This document shows, one piece after another, positions 29,266 to 37,138 of a DNA stretch of 37,845 bases; positions within the stretch are counted from its first letter, which is position 1, and every line of letters starts with the position of its first letter. Made by a program: the position numbers and the translations under genes. The stretch is from assembly GCA_021851335.1 (NCBI GenBank), contig JAJZEA010000030.1, positions 1-37,845 of the forward strand. Reading direction: 5' to 3'. The notes under the pieces are model-generated. The model saw only the letters and a list, made by a program, of their open reading frames with translations. It ran no database searches and was not told the origin of the DNA. This DNA comes from Acidobacteriota bacterium (GTDB lineage: Bacteria; Acidobacteriota; Terriglobia; Terriglobales; Acidobacteriaceae).

Positions 29266-30483
29266 GTGGCGGACGCGACGACAACAACCGGGGCGAGCGA
29301 GAACGCGCAGAAAGGCGCGACGGGCCGCAAGCGAATGATCGCGGCGATCGTGCTGGCGATTCTGGTGGTGGGCGGCGGATTCTTCTACTGGCGCTCGACG
29401 CTGGTCGAGGATACAGACGACGCGCAGATCAACGGCCATCTGATTCAGATCAGCTCGCGCATTGCCGGGCAGGTGATTCACGTGAATGTGGATGAGAATC
29501 AGTATGTGACCAGGGGAACGGTGATCGCGGAGCTGGATCCGCGCGACTTTGAAGTGGCGGTGGAGAACTCCCAGGCTGCCCTGGCCAGCGCCGAGGCAGC
29601 GGCACAGGCGGCCAAGGTCAATGTCCCCATCACCACGGTGAATACGGGCAGTAATCTACGCTCGGCCGGTGCTGATCTGAGCGGAGCCTCCGCCAGTGTG
29701 CAGCAGGCGGAGCAGCAGTTTGCAGCGGCCGAGGCGCGAGTGGCCGAGGCGCGAGCCAACAACTTCAAGGCGCAATCGGATCTGGAGCGCTATCGTCCAC
29801 TGGTGGCCAAGGATGTGATCAGCAAGCAGCAGTTTGACGCAGCCGTCTCCGCGGCTGACGCGACCAAAGCTGCGCTGGCAAATGCGCTGGCCAGCGAACA
29901 GGCGGCACAGTCGGCGGTAAAGATCGCGCATGATCGTGAGGCACAGTCGCAGGCGATGCTGCACTATGCGGAGACCGGTCCGCAACAGGTGGAGGCTCAG
30001 AACGCACGCGCTCGTCAGGCCGAGGCACAGGTAAAGGCTGCGGAAGCACAACTGGAGCAGGCAAAGCTCAATCTGAGTTACACGAAGATTGTGGCGCCGG
30101 CGAACGGCATCATTACGCGCAAGAGTCTGGAGATCAATCAGAACATCTCGGTAGGACAGAACCTGATGACTCTGGTTTCTCTGGACGATCTGTGGGTGAC
30201 GGCCAACTTCAAAGAGACGCAGCTTCGCAATATTCGCGCAGGACAGAAGGTGGACATCGACGTGGACGCGACGGGCAAGACGTATACCGGACGCGTGACA
30301 CAAGTGGGTGGAGCAACAGGCTCTGTGCTTTCGCTCTTTCCGCCGGAAAATGCAACCGGCAACTACGTGAAGGTGGTGCAGCGCGTTCCGGTGCGCATCG
30401 ACTTCACCGACCTCAAGGATGAGGACGGTCATCATCTGCTGCGGCCTGGCCTGAGTGTCGAGCCGAAGGTGGAGATTCGCTAG
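29266..30483 (+). CDS. EmrA/HlyD-type periplasmic adaptor protein
   Basis: Membrane-fusion protein linking an inner-membrane pump to the TolC-like channel. The 405-residue product has a single N-terminal membrane anchor near residues 24-42 (MIAAIVLAILVVGGGFFYW), the first half-lipoyl motif (IQISSRIAGQVIHVNVDENQYVTRGTVIAELDP), a long alpha-helical hairpin, the second half-lipoyl motif (LNLSYTKIVAPANGIITRKSLEINQNISVGQNLMTLV), and beta-barrel sequence (LWVTANFKETQLRNIRAGQKVDI). Two GTG starts are possible: 29266, with GGAGG nine bases upstream, or 29260, which overlaps the tolC-like stop as GTGA. A terminator follows at 30518. The usual EmrB-type MFS permease gene is missing from the operon. Confidence 0.93.
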   Translation: MADATTTTGASENAQKGATGRKRMIAAIVLAILVVGGGFFYWRSTLVEDTDDAQINGHLIQISSRIAGQVIHVNVDENQYVTRGTVIAELDPRDFEVAVENSQAALASAEAAAQAAKVNVPITTVNTGSNLRSAGADLSGASASVQQAEQQFAAAEARVAEARANNFKAQSDLERYRPLVAKDVISKQQFDAAVSAADATKAALANALASEQAAQSAVKIAHDREAQSQAMLHYAETGPQQVEAQNARARQAEAQVKAAEAQLEQAKLNLSYTKIVAPANGIITRKSLEINQNISVGQNLMTLVSLDDLWVTANFKETQLRNIRAGQKVDIDVDATGKTYTGRVTQVGGATGSVLSLFPPENATGNYVKVVQRVPVRIDFTDLKDEDGHHLLRPGLSVEPKVEIR

Positions 30484-30517
30484 CGTTCCAAGTCAACCGT
30501 ACAAGTCCATCGCAATG

Positions 30518-30557
30518 AACAGGCGGGAGTGAGAAATTCATTCCCGCCTGTTTTGTC
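30518..30557 (+). terminator. Intrinsic terminator after the tolC-emrA operon
   Basis: AACAGGCGGGAGTGA and TCATTCCCGCCTGTT form a 15-bp stem with one G-U pair around the loop GAAAT, followed by a T-rich stretch (TTGTCTT). It starts 35 bases beyond the emrA-like stop and closes that transcript before the NAD(P)HX repair gene. Confidence 0.88.
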
Positions 30558-30584
30558 TTGCGCGATGCGCTAGCATGAGACTCG

Positions 30585-32192
30585 ATGAAGATTTTGACAG
30601 CAGCGGAGATGGCCGCTTGTGACCGCGTGACGGGCGAGCGCTTCGGCGTAACGCAGTGGGCGCTGATGCAAGCTGCTGGAGTTGCCGTTGCGCGTTTTGC
30701 GCGGCGTCATTTTGTCGGCGCAGGGCGAATCGTCGTCCTGTGCGGACGCGGCAACAATGGTGGCGATGGCATGGTGGCCGCTCGCGAGTTGGCTCGCGCA
30801 GGCCGCATGGTCACCGTGGTTTTGCTTGGCGATCCGAATGGACTGCGCGACGAACCTGCCCGGCTTTGGAGTGAGCTGGAAGATGTGCCGGGAGTGACTC
30901 GCAAAGCCATTACCGAGGATGCGACGAGGGAGGATTGCGACGCTCTGTTGCGGGATGCCGATCTGGTGGTGGATGCGGTGACCGGAACGGGATTTCGTCC
31001 GCCGTTGCGCGGGCTGGCGATAGCTGTGGCTGCGGCGCTGCGTGCTGCAACCGTTCCTGTGCTGGCTGTCGATCTTCCCACGGGCTGGGATGCTGATGAT
31101 GCAACATCCAGACCGGCTTTTCCAGCCGATGCGATTGTCACGTTCACTGCGCCCAAACCGGCGCATGTCCTGGGGCATCTGACGCGGCGTTGGAGCGATG
31201 CGGTGGTTGTCGCGCAGATTGGCTCTCCACCGGAAGCTGTCGCGACGACCTCTGGCCTGCGTTGGGCGGGGGCTTCGAAATCGATCGTCGAAGCTGCGCG
31301 CGCCGTCAACGCGCACAAGGGAAGCTTTGGGCACGTGCTGCTGGCTGGCGGCAGCATCGGCAAGGCTGGAGCGGTGGCCATGGCGGCGATGGCTGCGTTG
31401 CGCTCCGGAGCTGGTCTGGTCACGGTTGCCACTTCGGTTGCGGTGCAGGCTCAGGTAGCCGCCTATGCGCCGGAGATGATGACGATGCGGCTTGATGCCG
31501 ATGCTGGCAAACTGCTGGAACGCAAGACGGTTGTTGGCATCGGTCCGGGAATGGGCGCCGACGAGTGGGCGCGTGAGGCGATGTGGCGGCTGCTGGATGG
31601 GCTGGAGAACGACGCGGTACCGATTGTTCTTGATGCCGACGCGCTAAACCTGCTCTCCGCGGAGCCGGGGAGTGTGAAGTTGCTGGCGCAGAGGCACAAG
31701 CTGGTGCTGACGCCGCATCCGGGCGAGATGGCAAGGCTGACTGGGAAGACTGTGGCAGAGATTGAGCAGGACCGCGTAGGCGTGGCCCGACGGTTTGCTC
31801 AGGAGCACGGTGTAACGCTTGTACTGAAAGGTAGCCGGACCCTGGTGGCGCATCCTGACGGACAGGTAGCTGTGAATACGACGGGCAACCCTGGGATGGC
31901 CAAGGGGGGCAGCGGGGATGTATTGACAGGTATCCTCGCAGCCATGCTGGCTCAGTTTCCAGACAAAATCTCGCAGGCTGTCGAAGCGGCGGTTTGCCTG
32001 CATGGATTGGCGGGGGACATTGCCGCGCGCAGACTGGACGAGCACTCGATGCTTGCGACCGATACAATCGCGTCCTTGAGCCGGGCCTTTGCGCTTCGTC
32101 TGGTGGAGGATGACGGATGCGCGCACGGATGGACGTGGTTGCAGGGCGCGGCGTTTCGCAGGATGCCCAGCCACAGGATGCCTGGCCCATGA
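30585..32192 (+). CDS. nnrDE: Bifunctional NAD(P)HX epimerase / ADP-dependent NAD(P)HX dehydratase
   Basis: Repairs hydrated NADH and NADPH. The N-terminal half (about residues 1-215) is the epimerase, with ILTAAEMAACDR, VVLCGRGNNGGDGMVAAREL and AVDLPTGWDAD. The C-terminal half is the ribokinase-like ADP-dependent dehydratase: HKGSFGHVLLAGGSIGKAGAVAMAA, GIGPGMG, LTPHPGEMARLTG, and NPGMAKGGSGDVLTGILAAML containing the GSGD catalytic segment. At 535 residues it is the normal fused length. The stop overlaps the tsaE ATG at 32189. Upstream signals are weak: only GAG before the ATG and a -10-like TAGCAT eight bases away, so it might be leaderless. Confidence 0.95.
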   Translation: MKILTAAEMAACDRVTGERFGVTQWALMQAAGVAVARFARRHFVGAGRIVVLCGRGNNGGDGMVAARELARAGRMVTVVLLGDPNGLRDEPARLWSELEDVPGVTRKAITEDATREDCDALLRDADLVVDAVTGTGFRPPLRGLAIAVAAALRAATVPVLAVDLPTGWDADDATSRPAFPADAIVTFTAPKPAHVLGHLTRRWSDAVVVAQIGSPPEAVATTSGLRWAGASKSIVEAARAVNAHKGSFGHVLLAGGSIGKAGAVAMAAMAALRSGAGLVTVATSVAVQAQVAAYAPEMMTMRLDADAGKLLERKTVVGIGPGMGADEWAREAMWRLLDGLENDAVPIVLDADALNLLSAEPGSVKLLAQRHKLVLTPHPGEMARLTGKTVAEIEQDRVGVARRFAQEHGVTLVLKGSRTLVAHPDGQVAVNTTGNPGMAKGGSGDVLTGILAAMLAQFPDKISQAVEAAVCLHGLAGDIAARRLDEHSMLATDTIASLSRAFALRLVEDDGCAHGWTWLQGAAFRRMPSHRMPGP

Positions 32193-32635
32193 AGCGCATC
32201 TTTGAGAGCGCCTCAGAAGAGGAGACGGTGGCGATCGGCGCGGCCATTGCTGGTTTGCTGCGGCCACCGCGGATGCTGATCCTGACCGGCGATCTGGGTG
32301 CGGGCAAGACCACACTGGTCAAGGGACTGGTCAGGGCGCTCGAAGCCGGCGACGAGGACTCTGTCACGAGTCCAACATTTACTCTCGTCCACACCTACGA
32401 TGGGTGGCAGGATGACCAGCCGTTGCAGGTGGTTCATCTGGACCTTTATCGGCTGGAGAGCGAGCGCCAGCTTGCTACGCTGGGCCTGACGGAGTTGATG
32501 GCCGACGATGCGCTGGTGCTGGTGGAGTGGGGCGAGAAATTCCCGAGCGTGGCGGAGATGGCTGACGGAATTCTTTGCATTGAGCAGCCCGACCTGACCC
32601 ATCGGCGCATTACGCTCGAGATGCGCGAAGCCTGA
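32189..32635 (+). CDS. tsaE: tRNA threonylcarbamoyladenosine biosynthesis ATPase TsaE
   Basis: Small P-loop ATPase that works with TsaB and TsaD to make t6A37 in ANN-decoding tRNAs. The 148-residue product has Walker A GDLGAGKTTLVKGL, the switch-like SPTFTLVHTYDG, HLDLYRLE and VLVEWGEKFP, all diagnostic. The ATG at 32189 overlaps the preceding stop as ATGA and yields the expected N-terminus. An in-frame ATG at 32117 has a better Shine-Dalgarno (GGAGG, seven bases away) and would add 24 residues lying inside the previous gene; both starts are possible. tsaB and tsaD are not nearby. Confidence 0.94.
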   Translation: MKRIFESASEEETVAIGAAIAGLLRPPRMLILTGDLGAGKTTLVKGLVRALEAGDEDSVTSPTFTLVHTYDGWQDDQPLQVVHLDLYRLESERQLATLGLTELMADDALVLVEWGEKFPSVAEMADGILCIEQPDLTHRRITLEMREA

Positions 32636-32661
32636 AACAGCGCGCGCCGTTTCAGGCTTCG
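32626..32661. terminator. Hairpin between convergent tsaE and the trans-sulfuration gene
   Basis: CGAAGCCTGAAAC (32626-32638) and GTTTCAGGCTTCG (32649-32661) are a perfect 13-bp inverted repeat around a GC-rich 10-base loop. It overlaps the tsaE stop codon and ends 8 bases from the stop of the convergent gene, so it could serve both strands. No strong U tract follows on either side. Confidence 0.65.
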
Positions 32662-32668
32662 TGAGCGT

Positions 32669-33829
32669 TCAGAGGGCGGCAAGCGCCTGATCGAGGTCGG
32701 CGATCAGGTCGTCCTTGTCTTCAATGCCGATCGACAGACGCACCAGACCCTCGGTGATGCCCATCTCCAGCTTGCGCTCGGCGCTGAGCGCAGCGTGCGT
32801 GGTGGTGGACGAGTGCGATGCCAGCGATTCGACTCCACCCAGCGACTCGGCGTTCAGAAAGATCTGGATGGCAGCGAGGAACTTTGCAGCGGCTTCGCGG
32901 CTGCCAATATCGATGCTCATCATGGAGCCAAAGCCCTTTTGCTGCCGCACGGCAAGCTCATGCTGCGGGTGAGAGGGCAGACCGGGATAATTGACCCGCA
33001 GGACTTTGGGATGCTGCGCCAGCCAGGCGGCAATGGCGCGACCGTTTTCTTCATGCTGGCGCATGCGCAGGGGCAGCGTCTTGATGCCGCGCAGGACCAG
33101 GAAGCACTCCAGCGGCGAAAGCGTTGCTCCGACGGCCTTCTGCACGAGCAGCGTACGCTCGGCCTGCGCCTGGGTGGTGGTGATCAGCGCTCCGCCCAGT
33201 CCGTCAGAGTGGCCGTTCAGATACTTGGTCGTCGAGTGCATCACGATGTCGGCACCCAGCTCCAGGGGACTTTGCAACACGGGAGACAGGAAGGTGTTAT
33301 CCACGCTCACTTCGATGCCGTGCGCATGAGCAATCTCGGCAACGGCGCGAATATCGGTCAGAGCCATCAGCGGATTGCTGGGCGTCTCGCAGTAGATCAG
33401 CCTTGTGTTGGGGCGAATCGCCGCTCGCAGCGCATCCAGATCGCCCATGTCCACATACTGGATCGCAATGCCATAGTGGGCGATGATCTGGTCCAGGAGG
33501 CGAGCCGTGCCACCATACACATTGTGCGAGCAAATCAAGTGGTCGCCCGAGTGCAGGTGCGCAAGCAGCGCCGAAATCGCGGCCATCCCAGTGGCAAATG
33601 CAAAACCCTTCACTCCATGTCGACCATTGCCCTCCAATGCAGCCAGCGCGAGTTCCAGCCGGTCGCGAGTCGGGTTGCCGGCGCGCGAGTAGTCCCAGCC
33701 CTTGTCGGTGCCGATGCCGGTCAGCTCAAAGGTGGAAGAAAGATACAGCGGAACGTTGACGGCGCCGGTAAGCGGGTCAGGGTGCTGACCGGCATGTACG
33801 GCCAGAGTGTCGTACTTGTAAGAAGACAT
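32669..33829 (-). CDS. Trans-sulfuration PLP enzyme (cystathionine gamma-synthase/lyase family)
   Basis: A 386-residue Cys/Met-metabolism enzyme. Motifs are the opening YDTLAVHAGQHPDPLTGAVNVPLYLSSTF, DYSRAGNPTRDRLE, the active-site HSTTKYLNGHSDGLGG with the PLP lysine at about K202, and the C-terminal SLGGVESLASHSSTTTHA. Family members act as cystathionine gamma-synthase, gamma-lyase or O-acylhomoserine sulfhydrylase; the sequence alone does not separate them, though this SLGGVESL ending is shared by synthases and lyases. GAGG lies seven bases before ATG 33829. It stands alone on the minus strand with about 350 bases of non-coding DNA upstream, containing a small hairpin in its leader (33849-33867). 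Confidence 0.92.
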   Translation of the reverse strand: MSSYKYDTLAVHAGQHPDPLTGAVNVPLYLSSTFELTGIGTDKGWDYSRAGNPTRDRLELALAALEGNGRHGVKGFAFATGMAAISALLAHLHSGDHLICSHNVYGGTARLLDQIIAHYGIAIQYVDMGDLDALRAAIRPNTRLIYCETPSNPLMALTDIRAVAEIAHAHGIEVSVDNTFLSPVLQSPLELGADIVMHSTTKYLNGHSDGLGGALITTTQAQAERTLLVQKAVGATLSPLECFLVLRGIKTLPLRMRQHEENGRAIAAWLAQHPKVLRVNYPGLPSHPQHELAVRQQKGFGSMMSIDIGSREAAAKFLAAIQIFLNAESLGGVESLASHSSTTTHAALSAERKLEMGITEGLVRLSIGIEDKDDLIADLDQALAAL

Positions 33830-34185
33830 GGATCAACCTCGGGTGGGATAGAGACGCTATCTCTCTAGGGTATCGCGGCCAGAGGCTCAGGAAAAGCAGG
33901 CTGTACGGAAACACCGGCGGAAGGATCCGATTTTCGGCGAGTCGGACTCGCCGCAAATATAAATTTTGTTATGGATCGGCGATCGATGGGTACGCAGGTT
34001 GAGTGCTTTCGAGGATGGCGTCCCCGCCGCGCCCCTGCCGTGAATATGGCCGTTTTGCAGACGCAGCAGTCGGCTTGTGAGGAGGAGATGCATTTAGGGC
34101 CTGTTCACATACGAGTTTGAAGGACAAGAATACCGCGAGAATTGGCTGTGATCGTTTCGGGAGATTTCATTCGCGCTCACAGCCA
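33830..34185. other. Non-coding region upstream of the trans-sulfuration gene
   Basis: 356 bases without a supportable gene. It contains a 6-bp hairpin (TAGAGA/TCTCTA, 33849-33867) in the likely leader of the downstream minus-strand gene, a perfect 9-1-9 palindrome at 33935-33953, and an A/T-rich stretch next to it. I looked for a SAM riboswitch, expected for a sulfur gene, and did not recognise one. Confidence 0.5.
33935..33953. promoter_or_regulatory. Perfect 9-1-9 palindrome
   Basis: CGGCGAGTC-G-GACTCGCCG lies about 105 bases upstream of the trans-sulfuration start, beside the A/T-rich AAATATAAATTTTG. The short centre favours a protein-binding site over a stable RNA hairpin, but neither is shown. 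Confidence 0.4.
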
Positions 34186-34509
34186 CTACTCGTCGAGGAC
34201 GCGCTCAAACGCATCCATACGCATCTCCCACTCGCTTCTGTGCTGGCGTACCCACTTTTCGAGTGCGTCAAGACCCCTGGAAGCCATTTGGCAGGTTCTG
34301 ACCCGGCCCACTTTTTCCGTGACGGCGAGACCGCATTCCTCGAGAATCGCAAGATGCTGTCCAACCGCTGTGAGCGTAATGCCGAGTTGGTTGGCTAGCT
34401 CTGAGACGGAAACCGGACCGCGACTCAAACGATCCACGATCGCCCGTCTCGTTCCATCTCCGAGCGCATGAAACAAGCGATCGATTTTTATCGACACCTT
34501 CTTCTTCAC
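34186..34509 (-). CDS. ArsR-family transcriptional regulator
   Basis: A 107-residue winged-helix repressor of the ArsR type that partners SRPBCC genes. DRLFHALGDGTRRAIVDRLSRGPVSVSELANQLGITLTAVGQHLAILEECGLAVTEKVGRVRTCQM covers the full helix-turn-helix and wing. There is no metal-binding CVC motif, so it is unlikely to sense metals. The start is GTG at 34509 with GAGG six bases upstream, that GAGG overlapping the stop of the preceding gene. It is second in a two-gene operon behind the SRPBCC gene, 9 bases away, which is the reverse of the commoner regulator-first order. It probably represses its own operon through the dyad at 35012-35038. Confidence 0.92.
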   Translation of the reverse strand: MKKKVSIKIDRLFHALGDGTRRAIVDRLSRGPVSVSELANQLGITLTAVGQHLAILEECGLAVTEKVGRVRTCQMASRGLDALEKWVRQHRSEWEMRMDAFERVLDE

Positions 34510-34518
34510 GAACTGCCT

Positions 34519-34995
34519 CTATGCTTTTTCGACCACTGAAACGAGGTTGTCTGCGAGAAGATTCCATCCGTGTTCGCGGCGTTCCGGCCCGTCGGAGCCT
34601 TCAAAAAAAGCGCCCTGGTGGGTGATGACGAGGCGGGTTTCACTGTCAGAATTCACCAGCTCATAGGTGACTTGAGAGGCAGAGAATATCCGCTCATCCA
34701 TCTTCATGGTAGAAACGGTTACGATTCGTTCGCCAGCAACAATCTGCTGAAAGCGACCCTCGTTCGTGATGACGGCACCTGCAATCGGCGTATCCGGCCC
34801 CATTCTGTACTTCACGATTTGCTTGCCGCCCTCAACAAAGTCGCATTGAAAGTCGAAGAGATCCGAACTGCTTCCCCCGCTCATCCATCGCCGCACCTTG
34901 TCCGGATCACTCAACGCTGCGTAAACCACGCTCGGTGATTTGGCGAATGTACGTTCCACAACACAAGTGGCATGTACAACCTTTGGCTCAAACAT
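34519..34995 (-). CDS. SRPBCC (AHSA1-like) domain protein
   Basis: A 158-residue START-like ligand-binding fold protein of the AHSA1 group. The opening CVVERTFAKSPSVVYAALSDPDKVRRWMSG is the family signature; RIFSASQVTYELVNSDSETRLVITHQGAFFEGSDGPERREHGWNLLADNLVSVV gives the C-terminal strand and long helix. Ligand and cellular role are unknown; such proteins often bind hydrophobic small molecules. ATG 34995 is preceded by GAGGA. It is the first gene of the operon with the ArsR regulator and has a recognisable promoter. Confidence 0.93.
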   Translation of the reverse strand: MFEPKVVHATCVVERTFAKSPSVVYAALSDPDKVRRWMSGGSSSDLFDFQCDFVEGGKQIVKYRMGPDTPIAGAVITNEGRFQQIVAGERIVTVSTMKMDERIFSASQVTYELVNSDSETRLVITHQGAFFEGSDGPERREHGWNLLADNLVSVVEKA

Positions 34996-35011
34996 ACTTG
35001 TCCTCTTTCGC

Positions 35012-35038
35012 GAGTTTCAGTGTTGGGCTGAAATACTC
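35012..35038. promoter_or_regulatory. Imperfect dyad, possible ArsR operator
   Basis: GAGTTTCAG (35012-35020) and CTGAAATACTC (35028-35038) are inverted repeats with a two-base bulge. They fall just downstream of the candidate -10 of the SRPBCC-ArsR operon, a position where a bound repressor would block initiation. Confidence 0.4.
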
Positions 35039-35051
35039 AAGTGTATGCTTC

Positions 35052-35080
35052 ATCATTATTCACATCGGGCTTTTTGTCAA
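35052..35080 (-). promoter_or_regulatory. Promoter of the SRPBCC-ArsR operon
   Basis: On the minus strand a perfect -35 TTGACA (35080-35075) is followed after 17 bases by AATGAT (35057-35052), matching the -10 consensus at 4 of 6 positions. The expected leader is about 50 bases to the ATG at 34995. Confidence 0.6.
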
Positions 35081-35145
35081 GTGGACGCTTCACTATTTCA
35101 GCGAGCTGCCTGGCTGCTTCTTCGGTGTGGAAGGCTGCCTGGCGA

Positions 35146-35179
35146 CCATGTCCGGCGGCGATCAAGTGGCCGGACATGG
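35146..35179 (-). terminator. Hairpin just downstream of the HtrA gene
   Basis: CCATGTCCGGC and GCCGGACATGG form a perfect 11-bp stem with a 12-base loop, starting 7 bases after the HtrA stop at 35187. There is no U tract on the minus strand, so efficiency as an intrinsic terminator is uncertain. Confidence 0.5.
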
Positions 35180-35186
35180 AGCCGGT

Positions 35187-36332
35187 CTACGCATTGACCT
35201 CCGGCCCTTCGCTGAGGTTGAGTTGAACGGTGTGTTTGCGATGTCCGCGATAGAAGGTGACGGAGATCGTGTCGCCCGGATGATGCCGCTCCAGGGTTGA
35301 ACTGATGTCGGCGGTGTCGGTGACCGGTTGCCCGTCGATGGCGACAATGAGGTCACCGCCGAGGATGATCGGCACGTTGCCAAGATAAGCCTGTTCGTTG
35401 CCGCCGCGGATGCCGGCGCGATCGGCTGCGCCGCCGGGAACGACGCGTTGGACGAGGACACCGGCCTCAACGGGCAAGCCCATCTGATCCGCCAGATCGG
35501 GGCCGATGCCGAGCGAGACGATGCCAAGGCTGGGTCGGCGGACGCGACCATAGCGCATGAGGTCACTCAGCACAGCCTTGGCCGTATTGATGGGGATGGC
35601 GAAGCCGATGCCGGAGCTTTGTTCCGCTCCGCCGGTGGCGATCAGCGAATTGATTCCGATGACTTCGCCGCGAGAGTTCAGGAGCGGTCCGCCGGAGTTG
35701 CCGGGGTTGATGGCGGCATCGGTCTGGATGGCGTCTTCAATGGGCGCGCCCTGAGGCCCGCGAATGGAGCGGATGGAACTGATGATCCCTCGCGTCATCG
35801 TTCCACTCAAGCCAAAGGGATTGCCGATGGCGTACACCTTCTGGCCGACTTGAAGACCGCTGGAATCAGCGAGCGTGACAGGCTGTAGGTTGGGCGCGTC
35901 GATCTGAAGCAGAGCAAGATCATGCACTCGGTCATAGCCAACGATGCGGGCTTTGTAGTGGCGCTTGTCGCTGAGCATGACCTCGATGCGGTTGGCGTCG
36001 GCGATGACGTGGAAGTTGGTCAACACGTGCCCCGCCTTGTCCAGAATGAAGCCGGAACCCTGGCCCTGTTGCGGCACCTGTCCATAAAAGAAATCGAATT
36101 TCATGGCGGTCGAAGTGATGTTGACTACAGACGGCAGCACGCGCTTGTAGACGTTGATGTTGTTCTGTTCCTCGGCATCAAAGGCAGGCGCGGCATGGGC
36201 TTCGGTCAACTCCAACGCGGAGTTGCTGCCGCTGATGGGAAGCAGGCGCACCAATTGGCGCGGCGGATGAGTTGTGAAATACCAGAATCCACCCACAATC
36301 AGAACCACCAGCAACATTCGCCGCAATCGCAT
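35187..36332 (-). CDS. HtrA/DegP-family serine protease with PDZ domain
   Basis: Periplasmic protease/chaperone for misfolded proteins. The 381-residue product has an N-terminal membrane anchor (MLLVVLIVGGFWYF), a chymotrypsin-like domain with H108 (LTNFHVIAD), D138 (VHDLALLQID) and S213 (NPGNSGGPLL), and one C-terminal PDZ domain (GVLVQRVVPGGAADRAGIRGG, GGDLIVAIDGQPV). The single PDZ and anchor make it DegS-like in layout. ATG 36332 has GAGG seven bases upstream; the frame continues to 36401 without protease-like sequence. It follows coaE by 104 bases on the same strand. No sigma-E-type regulatory genes are adjacent. Confidence 0.94.
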   Translation of the reverse strand: MRLRRMLLVVLIVGGFWYFTTHPPRQLVRLLPISGSNSALELTEAHAAPAFDAEEQNNINVYKRVLPSVVNITSTAMKFDFFYGQVPQQGQGSGFILDKAGHVLTNFHVIADANRIEVMLSDKRHYKARIVGYDRVHDLALLQIDAPNLQPVTLADSSGLQVGQKVYAIGNPFGLSGTMTRGIISSIRSIRGPQGAPIEDAIQTDAAINPGNSGGPLLNSRGEVIGINSLIATGGAEQSSGIGFAIPINTAKAVLSDLMRYGRVRRPSLGIVSLGIGPDLADQMGLPVEAGVLVQRVVPGGAADRAGIRGGNEQAYLGNVPIILGGDLIVAIDGQPVTDTADISSTLERHHPGDTISVTFYRGHRKHTVQLNLSEGPEVNA

Positions 36333-36436
36333 CTCGTTTCCTCGTCTTTCGTTCTTTCTTTTAGCCTGCCGCTTCGTTCTCCGACAGATTCCAGATGGCA
36401 ATCATCCATTCTGATGCACATTTACCGCTGCGCGTT

Positions 36437-37135
36437 TCAGCGTTTGCTTCGCACGTTAGCGCCTTGGTTGGAAGCGCTCTCCGCCTTGAGTTTTTCCCAT
36501 ATTGCGTCGGTCTGCGCCAGCAGCGCTTCGAGTGTGTCGTCGTTGGTCAGCACAAAATCAGCACGGGCTGTTTTCTCCGCATCGGTCATCTGCCGCCTGA
36601 TCCTTGCCCGCGCATCTGCGGCCACATCGTCGTCCCAGGCGCCGCCGGTGATGCGGGCAACGTAGCGTGCCAGGCGCAGCGACTCCGGCGCGGCGACAAC
36701 GAGCACGCGGTCGAAACGATTTCGCCAGTCGGCGAGGATGCCTTCGCTTTCGCCACGTTCGCGCGCATCGCGCTCCACCTCAAAGATGAGCGCGGACTCG
36801 ACGACCGCCACTGCGGATGGTTTCTGCGCGAAGACTTCTTCCATCCATTTTCGTTGCGCCTCAATCACGGCGGGATGGACGATGGCATTCAGCTCAGCGA
36901 GCCGCCCCCCGTCAAAAGCAAGTCGAGCCAGCGCCGCGCGGTCAAGACGAGTGTCCGCTGCCAGAACCTGCGGGCCAAAATTGCGCACGATGGCGGCGTA
37001 GACCGCCTGTCCCGGCTCCATGAGTGAGCGCCCAAGCTCGTCGGCTTCAATGACCTGCGCACCCAGCGAACGAAGACGCGCGGCTACGGTGCTTTTGCCG
37101 CTGCCCAGTCCGCCGGTTAATCCGACGCGCAGCAT
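36437..37135 (-). CDS. coaE: Dephospho-CoA kinase
   Basis: Last step of CoA synthesis: phosphorylates the 3' hydroxyl of dephospho-CoA. The 232-residue product has the P-loop LTGGLGSGKST at residues 7-17, the substrate-binding ADELGR with its aspartate near 32, and HPAVIE plus the lid-region IRRQMTDAEKTARADFVLTND. It is about 25-30 residues longer than typical CoaE because of an acidic, glutamate-rich segment before the lid (EVERDARERGESEG) and a short tail. It begins 3 bases after the folD stop, so the two are one transcription unit. Confidence 0.95.
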   Translation of the reverse strand: MLRVGLTGGLGSGKSTVAARLRSLGAQVIEADELGRSLMEPGQAVYAAIVRNFGPQVLAADTRLDRAALARLAFDGGRLAELNAIVHPAVIEAQRKWMEEVFAQKPSAVAVVESALIFEVERDARERGESEGILADWRNRFDRVLVVAAPESLRLARYVARITGGAWDDDVAADARARIRRQMTDAEKTARADFVLTNDDTLEALLAQTDAIWEKLKAESASNQGANVRSKR

Positions 37136-37138
37136 TGG

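Noticed and set aside
33887..34093. 68-codon minus-strand open frame in the gap upstream of the trans-sulfuration gene
   Set aside because: No recognisable family or ribosome binding site, and it spans the perfect palindrome and the A/T-rich stretch, which look like control DNA.
33850..34100. SAM riboswitch expected upstream of the trans-sulfuration gene
   Set aside because: No SAM-I, SAM-II or SAM-IV core sequence was recognised; only a 6-bp hairpin and a palindrome are present.
34091..34125. TTTAGGGCCTGTTCACATACG considered as an insertion-sequence end
   Set aside because: It resembles some IS termini from memory, but there is no matching inverted end, target duplication or transposase frame nearby.
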